This document shows positions 13,714-18,103 of a DNA stretch of 18,103 nt, in pieces. The stretch covers positions 1 to 18,103 of the forward strand of contig JBFHRB010000033.1 of assembly GCA_041591915.1 (NCBI GenBank), read 5' to 3'. A program made the position numbers and the translations under genes. The stretch comes from JBFHRB01 sp041591915 (GTDB taxonomy: Bacteria; Actinomycetota; Nitriliruptoria; Nitriliruptorales; Nitriliruptoraceae). Each line of letters begins with the position of its first letter. The stretch's first letter is position 1. The notes beneath the pieces were generated by a model. It did no database searches. It saw only the letters and a list, made by a program, of their open reading frames with translations, and was not told where the DNA came from.

Positions 13714-13932
13714 TTGTCCAAGGAAGAGGCGATCCAGGTCGAGGGAACGGTCATCGAGCCGCTGCCCAACACCATGTTCCGCGTCGAGTTGGAGAACGGT
13801 CACAACGTCCTCGCCCACATCTCCGGGAAGATGCGGATGCACTACATCCGGATCCTCCCGGGCGACCGGGTGGTGGTGGAGCTGAGCCCCTACGACCTGA
13901 CGCGGGGCCGCATCACCTACCGCTACAAGTGA
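13714..13932 (+). CDS. infA: Translation initiation factor IF-1
   Basis: IF-1 is a one-domain OB-fold protein that occupies the ribosomal A site and supports IF-2 and IF-3 during initiation. The whole family pattern is present: SKEEAIQVEGTVIEPLPNTMFRVELENGHNVLAHISGKMRMHYIRILPGDRVVVELSPYDLTRGRITYRYK. I start it at TTG 13714, since GAAGG (13701-13705) is 8 nt upstream and the product is 72 residues, the usual length. No ATG or GTG is available at that position; the next in-frame upstream start, GTG 13669, would add 15 non-conserved residues. Followed by a 255-nt structured gap before rpmJ. Confidence 0.95.
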   Translation: MSKEEAIQVEGTVIEPLPNTMFRVELENGHNVLAHISGKMRMHYIRILPGDRVVVELSPYDLTRGRITYRYK

Positions 13933-14187
13933 CCAAGACCCCCGCCTGACGCCTCGGCGTCCGGGCGGCGACATGTGCCCGGGCGCGCTCCTGATCCGCG
14001 CCCGACCAACGGCACCCGACAACGGCTCGTCCCTCGGGGCGGCGCCCACATAGGCCGGCCGGGCCGCACCCCTCGGAATCGCAAGGGGAAGCACGCGGAA
14101 CGGCCCCGGAGCGCGGCGCAGGAGGCCCCGCCCCGACGCGAGGACGGTCGACCGGCCGTCCCGACGGACAAGCCAGGAGCACATCAC
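13933..14187 (+). promoter_or_regulatory. Structured infA-rpmJ intergenic region (candidate RNA leader of the alpha cluster)
   Basis: No gene fits here. Successive stems: 13942-13968 (GACGC/GCGTC with a CTCG tetraloop, extended by CCGCC/GGCGG with a bulge); 13980-14004 (CGGGCGCG/CGCGCCCG, perfect 8 bp, 9-nt loop); 14061-14106 (GGGCCG/CGGCCC enclosing CCCCT/AGGGG, 14069-14088); and 14142-14161 (GGACGG/CCGTCC) just before the rpmJ AGGAG. No T-run follows any stem. In E. coli, S4 represses the alpha operon through a folded leader near rpsM. A comparable control here is a hypothesis. High GC raises the chance of fortuitous stems. Confidence 0.5.
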
Positions 14188-14301
14188 ATGAAGGTCCAGC
14201 CTTCGGTCAAGAAGATGTGCGACAAGTGCAGGATCATCAAGCGCAAGGGCCGCGTGATGGTCATCTGCACGAACCCTCGGCACAAGCAGCGCCAGGGCTG
14301 A
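14188..14301 (+). CDS. rpmJ: 50S ribosomal protein L36, zinc form
   Basis: This 37-residue protein is L36: MKVQPSVKKMCDKCRIIKRKG, then VICTNPRHKQRQG. The zinc ligands Cys11, Cys14, Cys27 and His32 are all present. L36 is the smallest ribosomal protein and helps organise 23S rRNA near helices 89 and 91 late in assembly. The ATG is 8 nt after AGGAG (14175-14179). It is 14 nt upstream of rpsM and starts the alpha cluster. A Cys-free paralogue may exist elsewhere for zinc starvation; none is in the window. Confidence 0.97.
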   Translation: MKVQPSVKKMCDKCRIIKRKGRVMVICTNPRHKQRQG

Positions 14302-14315
14302 GGAGGTCGCACAAC

Positions 14316-14699
14316 ATGGCACGTATCGCAGGTGTCGACATCCCGCGCGACAAGCGCGTGGTCATCGCACTCACCTACATCTACGGCGTCGGCGCGTCGC
14401 GCGCCGAGGAGACCCTCGAGGTCACCGGCGTCGACCCGGACGCGCGCGTCCGCGACCTCGATGACGAGACGGTCGCGCTGCTGCGCCGCCACATCGAGGA
14501 CAACTACACGGTCGAGGGTGACCTCCGCCGTGAGGTCGCGAACAACATCAAGCGCAAGATCGAGATCGGTAGCTATCAGGGCATCCGCCACCGTCTCGGC
14601 CTCCCCGTCCGCGGGCAGCGCACCCACACCAACGCCCGGACGCGCAAGGGTCCCCGCCGTGCTGTCGGCGGCATCCGCAAGCGCACCGCGAAGCACTGA
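14316..14699 (+). CDS. rpsM: 30S ribosomal protein S13
   Basis: The frame is open back over rpmJ, but ATG 14316 follows a very strong GAGGAGGT (about 14300-14307) and gives 127 residues. It begins MARIAGVDIPRDKRVVIALTYIYGVG, has the helix-two-turn-helix part GVDPDARVRDLDDETVALLRRHIE, and ends in the arginine-rich tail RGQRTHTNARTRKGPRRAVGGIRKRTAKH that reaches toward P-site tRNA. S13 forms bridges B1a/B1b with 23S rRNA and L5. An 11-base gap separates it from rpsK. Confidence 0.98.
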   Translation: MARIAGVDIPRDKRVVIALTYIYGVGASRAEETLEVTGVDPDARVRDLDDETVALLRRHIEDNYTVEGDLRREVANNIKRKIEIGSYQGIRHRLGLPVRGQRTHTNARTRKGPRRAVGGIRKRTAKH

Positions 14700-14710
14700 G
14701 GAGCGCACCC

Positions 14711-15100
14711 ATGGCACAGCAGAAGAAGCGCGCGAAGAAGAAGGAACGCAAGAACGTCCTGCACGCGATCGTGCACATCAAGGCGACCTTCAACAACACG
14801 CTCATCACGTTCACCGACCCGCAGGGCGCGGTCATCTCCTGGAGCTCCGGCGGCAACGCTGGCTTCAAGGGCAGCCGCAAGTCCACGCCGTTCGCCGCAC
14901 AGCTGGCTGCCGAGCAGGCCGCCAAGGCCGCGTTCGAGCACGGCGTCCGCAAGGTCGACGTCCTCTGCAAGGGCCCGGGCGCCGGTCGTGAGACCGCGAT
15001 CCGGACCCTCGCCGCTGCGGGCCTCGAGGTCCTCAGCATCAAGGACGTCACGGCCGTGCCCCACAACGGCTGCCGCCCGCCCAAGCGCCGGCGCGCCTGA
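14711..15100 (+). CDS. rpsK: 30S ribosomal protein S11
   Basis: This 129-residue protein is standard S11 with the N-terminal basic QQKKRAKKKERKNV, the strand HIKATFNNTLITFTDPQGAVISWSSGG, and the C-terminal GAGRETAIRTLAAAGLEVLSIKDVTAVPHNGCRPPKRRR. The Asn-Gly in PHNG is the site known to form isoaspartate in E. coli S11. S11 lies on the 30S platform near the Shine-Dalgarno helix and E-site mRNA. AGGAG is 6-10 nt before the ATG. A 20-nt spacer leads to rpsD. Confidence 0.98.
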   Translation: MAQQKKRAKKKERKNVLHAIVHIKATFNNTLITFTDPQGAVISWSSGGNAGFKGSRKSTPFAAQLAAEQAAKAAFEHGVRKVDVLCKGPGAGRETAIRTLAAAGLEVLSIKDVTAVPHNGCRPPKRRRA

Positions 15101-15120
15101 CTCGCGAGGGACGATCAACA

Positions 15121-15747
15121 ATGGCTCGATACACCGGCCCCGACTGCAAGCTCTGCCGTCGCGAGCGCACCAAGCTCTACCTCAAGGGCACCAAGTGCGA
15201 CTCGCCCAAGTGCCCCGTCGAGATCCGTCCTTACCCACCGGGTGAGCACGGCCGCGGGCGCATCAAGGAGAGCGAGTACCTCCTCCAGCTCCGCGAGAAG
15301 CAGAAGGCCCGCCGCATCTACGGCGTGCTCGAGAAGCAGTTCCGCGGGTACTACGAGGAAGCCAGCCGCCGCGACGGCCTGACGGGCGAGAACCTCCTGC
15401 AGCTGCTGGAGCTCCGCCTCGACAACGTCGTCTTCCGCGGTGGGCTCGCCCGCTCGCGCGACGAGGCTCGCCAGCTGGTCCGTCACAAGCACTTCACGGT
15501 CAACGGTCGCACGGTCTCCATCCCGTCGTACCGCGTCCGCGAGGGTGACGTCATCCAGATCCGCGAGAAGTCCAAGAACATCACCCAGATCATCGGTTCG
15601 CTCGAGGTGTTCGGGCGCCGTCCGGTCCCGGACTGGCTCCACACCGAGACCGAGGACCGCAAGATCACCGTCCAGTCCATGCCCCTCCGCGTCCAGATCG
15701 ACACGGCCGTGCAGGAGCAGATGATCGTCGAGCTCTACTCGAAGTGA
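15121..15747 (+). CDS. rpsD: 30S ribosomal protein S4, zinc-knuckle form
   Basis: This 208-residue protein has the full S4 layout. Cys9, Cys12, Cys26 and Cys31 form the N-terminal zinc site. Then come the helical domain (GEHGRGRIKESEYLLQLREKQKARRIYG), the S4 RNA-binding domain around residues 97-160 (LELRLDNVVFRGGLARSRDEARQLVRHKHFTVNGRTVSIPSYRV), and the C-terminal VQEQMIVELYSK. S4 nucleates 30S body assembly, acts with S3 as an mRNA helicase, and in several bacteria represses its own operon via leader RNA. It ends 7 nt before a perfect 10-bp hairpin in the rpoA leader. Confidence 0.98.
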   Translation: MARYTGPDCKLCRRERTKLYLKGTKCDSPKCPVEIRPYPPGEHGRGRIKESEYLLQLREKQKARRIYGVLEKQFRGYYEEASRRDGLTGENLLQLLELRLDNVVFRGGLARSRDEARQLVRHKHFTVNGRTVSIPSYRVREGDVIQIREKSKNITQIIGSLEVFGRRPVPDWLHTETEDRKITVQSMPLRVQIDTAVQEQMIVELYSK

Positions 15748-15967
15748 TCGTCGGCGGGCGGCCCCGTCGGCCGCCCGCACCCCAGTTCCACCCCGCCGGT
15801 ACCCGCCGGTGGAAGCACAACCCGTCGCCGCCGGCGCATCTGTCGGCGGCCCACCCCCCGGCCCGGGAAACCGGGAGGTGGCACCAGGGCGTACGCGCGA
15901 TGGCCCCGGGATCGAGGCGCGTACGTCGGCACGGAGGTCCGTGCCGCGACAACCAGGAGCACGTTGC
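15748..15967 (+). promoter_or_regulatory. Hairpin-dense rpsD-rpoA intergenic region (candidate structured RNA)
   Basis: 220 nt with no gene but six successive stems: 15754-15778 (GCGGGCGGCC/GGCCGCCCGC, 10 bp, CCGTC loop); 15786-15814 (TTCCACC/GGTGGAA); 15827-15850 (GCCGCCG/CGGCGGC); 15851-15881 (CCACC/GGTGG enclosing CCCGG-GAAA-CCGGG, a GNRA tetraloop at 15867-15870); 15890-15925 (CGTACGCGC/GCGCGTACG, 9 bp); and 15927-15946 (CGGCACGG/CCGTGCCG with AGGT loop). rpoA AGGAG follows at 15955-15959. No T-run follows any stem and no clear promoter was seen. Possible roles are attenuation, processing, or ribosomal-protein or polymerase feedback; all are inference. Confidence 0.6.
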
Positions 15968-16996
15968 ATGTCCGACATGGGTTTCTACGACGACGCGATC
16001 ACGATGGGCGAGACCTCGTCCGGGTCGCCGTTCATCGCCTACCGCCCGCGCCTCGAGGAAGAGGTCGTCGAGGAGGGGACGCGTTCCCGCTTCACGGTCG
16101 ACCCGCTCGAGCCCGGCTTCGGCTACACGCTCGGCAACGCCATGCGCCGGACGCTCCTGTCGTCCATCCCCGGCGCTGCGGTCACCCGGATCCGGTTCAC
16201 GTCCGCGCAGGCCGCCGGTCCCGAGGGTGGTGCGGTCCTCCACGAGTTCACGTCCATCGAGGGCGTGAAGGAGGACGTCACCGACATCATCCTCAACATC
16301 AAGGACCTCGTCGTCCGCTCCGAGTCCGACGAGCCCGTCGAGATCTTCCTCGGTGGTGACGGCCCCGGTGTCCTCACCGCGGAGAACATCTTCGCGCCGT
16401 CGCAGGTCGAGGTCGTCAACGAGGACCTCCACATCGCGACCCTCAACGCGAACGGCCACCTCGAGATGTACCTGACGGTCGAGCGCGGCCGCGGCTACCT
16501 CACGGCGGACGACAACAAGAAGTCGGGCGACCCCATCGGCGTCATCCCGATCGACTCGATCTTCTCGCCGGTCCGCCGCGTCGCCTACCGCGTCGAGTCG
16601 ACCCGTGTCGAGCAGATGACCAACTACGACAAGCTCGTCCTCGACGTCGAGACCGACGGCTCCGTCTCCCCGGCCCAGGCCCTGTCCTCCGCCGGCGAGA
16701 CGCTCAAGGTGCTCTTCGAGCAGTTCACCGAGTTCGACACCTCGGGTCCGGGCGGCATCGTCGTCTCGCCCGAGGACGCGTTCGCCGAGCTCTCCCCGGG
16801 TCTGCAGAAGACCGTCGAGGACCTCGACCTGTCCGTGCGCTCGTACAACTGCCTCAAGCGCGAGGGCATCGACACCGTCGCCGAGCTGGTCCAGAAGTCC
16901 GAGGACGACCTGCTCGCCATCCGCAACTTCGGCTCCAAGTCCGTCGACGAGGTCAAGGAGAAGCTCGTCGAGCTCGGCCTCTCGCTGCGCGACTGA
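15968..16996 (+). CDS. rpoA: DNA-directed RNA polymerase subunit alpha
   Basis: The frame is open back to 15809, but ATG 15968 has AGGAG (15955-15959) 8 nt upstream and gives 342 residues. The N-terminal dimerisation domain shows EPGFGYTLGNAMRRTLLSSIPGAAVT and GVKEDVTDIILNIKDL; VERGRGYLTADDNK and RVEQMTNYDKLVLDVETDGS follow. The C-terminal domain (about 280-342) has DLDLSVRSYNCLKREGIDTVAELVQ and LLAIRNFGSKSVDEVKEKLVELGLSL for UP-element and activator contacts. Two oddities relative to familiar actinobacterial alphas: about 22 extra N-terminal residues before FIAYRPRL, and an insertion at residues 77-88 (FTSAQAAGPEGG) where others read IDG before VLHEF. It ends at GLSLRD without the acidic tail seen in mycobacteria. 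Confidence 0.97.
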   Translation: MSDMGFYDDAITMGETSSGSPFIAYRPRLEEEVVEEGTRSRFTVDPLEPGFGYTLGNAMRRTLLSSIPGAAVTRIRFTSAQAAGPEGGAVLHEFTSIEGVKEDVTDIILNIKDLVVRSESDEPVEIFLGGDGPGVLTAENIFAPSQVEVVNEDLHIATLNANGHLEMYLTVERGRGYLTADDNKKSGDPIGVIPIDSIFSPVRRVAYRVESTRVEQMTNYDKLVLDVETDGSVSPAQALSSAGETLKVLFEQFTEFDTSGPGGIVVSPEDAFAELSPGLQKTVEDLDLSVRSYNCLKREGIDTVAELVQKSEDDLLAIRNFGSKSVDEVKEKLVELGLSLRD

Positions 16997-17028
16997 GCCA
17001 CCGACCACGCACACCCTGAGGAAGACCG

Positions 17029-17724
17029 ATGCCTACCCCGAAGCGTGGCCCGCGTCTGGGCGCCGGACCGGCGCACCAGAAGCTCATGATGGCCAACCTG
17101 GCCACCGAGCTCTTCAAGCACGGCCGCATCAAGACCACCGAGGCCAAGGCCAAGCACCTGCGGCCGTACGCCGAGCGCCTGATCACCAAGGCCAAGGTCG
17201 GCGACCTGCACAACCGCCGCCAGGTCCTCGCCAAGCTCGGTGACCGCGACGTCGTCGCCTACCTCTTCGAGGAGATCGCACCGCGTTTCGCGGAGCGTCC
17301 CGGCGGCTACACCCGCATCGTCAAGCTCGGCCCCCGCAAGGGCGACAACGCCCCCATGGCGCTGATCGAGCTCGTCGACCGTGGGACGGGCGAGTCGGCC
17401 GAGGAGGCCATCGAGGAGTCCAAGCGCTCGCGCATGGGCGGCATCTTCGGACGCCGTCGCCGCACGCAGGCTCCCGTTGCCGCCGCCGGGTCCGCGTTCG
17501 AGGAGCCGGGCGACCTGCTCCTCGACGAGGACGAGGCAGCCGAGGAGTTCGCGCCGGCCGACGACCTGCTCATCGACGAGTCGGAGACCGCCGAGGAGGC
17601 GGACGACCTCCTGCTCGACGACGACGAGACGTCGGACGACACCTCTGACGACACCTCCGACGACACGTCGTCCGATGACGAGCCGAAGGCCAGCGAGGAC
17701 GCCGAGAGCGACGAGGACGCCTAG
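17029..17724 (+). CDS. rplQ: 50S ribosomal protein L17 with long acidic repeat tail
   Basis: Residues 1 to about 118 are the L17 core: MPTPKRGPRLGAGPAHQKLMMANLATELFKHGRIKTTEAKAKHLRPYAERLITKAK, then RIVKLGPRKGDNAPMALIELVD. L17 lies beside the tunnel exit. The remaining 113 residues, about as long as the core, begin with a basic patch (RMGGIFGRRRRTQAP) and become strongly acidic. They contain three copies of a DLL(L/I)D-acidic unit (starting near residues 161, 178 and 192) and then repeated TSDD. Other actinobacterial L17 proteins also carry tails, but usually shorter. GAGGA precedes the ATG by about 8 nt. truA follows after 3 nt. Confidence 0.97.
   Translation: MPTPKRGPRLGAGPAHQKLMMANLATELFKHGRIKTTEAKAKHLRPYAERLITKAKVGDLHNRRQVLAKLGDRDVVAYLFEEIAPRFAERPGGYTRIVKLGPRKGDNAPMALIELVDRGTGESAEEAIEESKRSRMGGIFGRRRRTQAPVAAAGSAFEEPGDLLLDEDEAAEEFAPADDLLIDESETAEEADDLLLDDDETSDDTSDDTSDDTSSDDEPKASEDAESDEDA
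17512..17715 (+). repeat. Acidic repeats in L17 tail
   Basis: Three in-frame copies encode DLLLDEDEAAEE, DDLLIDESETAEEA and DDLLLDDDETSDD (starts at 17512, 17560 and 17602), followed by tandem DDTS units (about 17632-17676). A hydrophobic LL(L/I) core within acidic flanks is repeated with 14-17 residue spacing. This looks like repeated short linear motifs in a disordered tail; the partner is unknown. Confidence 0.75.
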
Positions 17725-17727
17725 TCC

Positions 17728-18103
17728 TTGGTCCGCTTGAGGATCGACCTCGCGTACGACGGCGCGCCGTTCCGCGGCTTCGCTCGTCAACGTGACGTCA
17801 CCACCGTGCAGGGCACCCTCGAGGGTGCCCTCGCGCGTTTGTTGGGTGCCGAGGTCTCGACGACCTGCGCCGGGCGGACGGACCGCGGGGTCCATGCGCT
17901 GGCGCAGGTCGTGCACCTCGACCTGCCGCAGACCCCGCGCTCGCAGCGGTGGCGCGGGGAGCTCGACCGCCTCCGCATCGCGCTCGACGACCAGGTCCGC
18001 GAGGCGATCACGATCTGGCGGGTGGTCGAGGTCGACGACGGCTTCGACGCCCGCTTCACGCCCGTCGAGCGGCGGTACCGCTACCGCATCGTCGACGCGC
18101 CGA
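17728..18103 (+). CDS. truA: tRNA pseudouridine(38-40) synthase TruA (3'-truncated by window)
   Basis: The partial frame encodes 125 residues and runs off the window. It starts RIDLAYDGAPFRGFARQ (typical TruA N-terminus), followed by TVQGTLEGALARLLG and the catalytic motif AGRTDRGVHALAQV, with the nucleophilic Asp at about residue 52, then FDARFTPVERRYRYRI. TruA isomerises uridines 38-40 in the anticodon arm of tRNAs. The start is probably TTG 17728, 3 nt after the rplQ stop; TTG 17737 is a second option. GAGG at 17713-17716, inside rplQ, is the likely ribosome-binding site. truA directly after rplQ is the common actinobacterial and firmicute order. Confidence 0.93.
   Translation, partial: MVRLRIDLAYDGAPFRGFARQRDVTTVQGTLEGALARLLGAEVSTTCAGRTDRGVHALAQVVHLDLPQTPRSQRWRGELDRLRIALDDQVREAITIWRVVEVDDGFDARFTPVERRYRYRIVDAP

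Noticed and set aside
13969..14187. Possible small gene in the infA-rpmJ gap (an open frame runs through it into rpmJ)
   Set aside because: The translation is Arg/Pro/Gly-rich with no ribosome-binding site or recognisable motif. It merely continues upstream of rpmJ, as expected in GC-rich DNA.
15754..15778. Classical Rho-independent terminator after rpsD
   Set aside because: The stem is perfect but is followed by ACCCCAGTTCC rather than a T-run. I keep it as a hairpin and possible weak terminator only.
15809..15967. N-terminal extension of RpoA starting near 15809
   Set aside because: The extra residues are low complexity and come from the hairpin-rich gap; AGGAG with correct spacing marks ATG 15968.
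15665..17014. Long open frame on the minus strand opposite rpoA (and similar ones opposite rplQ, infA/vapC, S3 and others)
   Set aside because: Its sequence is a Leu/Val/Asp/Arg-rich antisense shadow of a well-conserved forward gene with strong third-position GC. It shows no family motif and has no independent ribosome-binding or promoter signal.

Overview
The window is one long, almost entirely forward-strand ribosomal protein superoperon (S10, spc and alpha clusters joined end to end). The DNA is GC-rich, with strong G/C preference at third codon positions. The gene order secY-adk-map-infA-rpmJ-rpsM-rpsK-rpsD-rpoA-rplQ-truA, the Zn-type S14, and the sequences of RpoA, L17 and S3 point to a high-GC Actinomycetota-like bacterium. 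A deep-branching class such as Nitriliruptoria, Acidimicrobiia or Thermoleophilia is possible, but I cannot place it from this window alone.

Layout. Positions 1-150 hold the 3' end of tuf (EF-Tu). Positions 159-5571 are the S10 cluster: rpsJ, rplC, rplD, rplW, rplB, rpsS, rplV, rpsC, rplP, rpmC, rpsQ. Positions 5617-9788 are the spc ribosomal genes: rplN, rplX, rplE, rpsN, rpsH, rplF, rplR, rpsE, rpmD, rplO. Positions 9907-12733 hold secY, adk and map. Positions 12812-13534 hold a two-gene type II toxin-antitoxin module (Phd/YefM-type antitoxin plus VapC PIN-domain toxin) with its own -10-like box and a perfect 9-bp-arm palindrome. It sits between map and infA and is the one accessory element. 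Positions 13714-17724 are infA, rpmJ, rpsM, rpsK, rpsD, rpoA and rplQ. truA begins at 17728 and runs off the end.

Most neighbours are packed with 1-4 bp stop/start overlaps (rplC/rplD, rplD/rplW, rplB/rpsS, rplP/rpmC, rplN/rplX, rpsE/rpmD, secY upstream start, adk/map, vapB/vapC), which implies translational coupling. The few real gaps are informative. The rpsD-rpoA gap (220 nt) and the infA-rpmJ gap (255 nt) are dense in near-perfect hairpins. The secY leader has a 10-bp stem and a small hairpin that covers its own Shine-Dalgarno sequence with an anti-SD-like ACCTC. The rplE leader shares an 11-mer and a 12-mer, in the same order, with the infA-rpmJ gap. These look like RNA-level control points in the operon.

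Protein oddities: S3 and L17 both carry very long low-complexity tails (Ala/Pro/Glu/Thr in S3, repeated DDLLLDxxE and DDTS in L17). RpoA has an N-terminal extension and an about 10-residue insertion in its N-terminal domain. L2 has Leu where most bacteria have the second His of HPHGGGEG. IF-1 appears to start at TTG. S4, S14, L24, L36 and adenylate kinase all keep complete Cys/His zinc sites. No tRNA, rRNA, IS element or CRISPR array was seen, and no gene-free stretch exceeds 300 bases.
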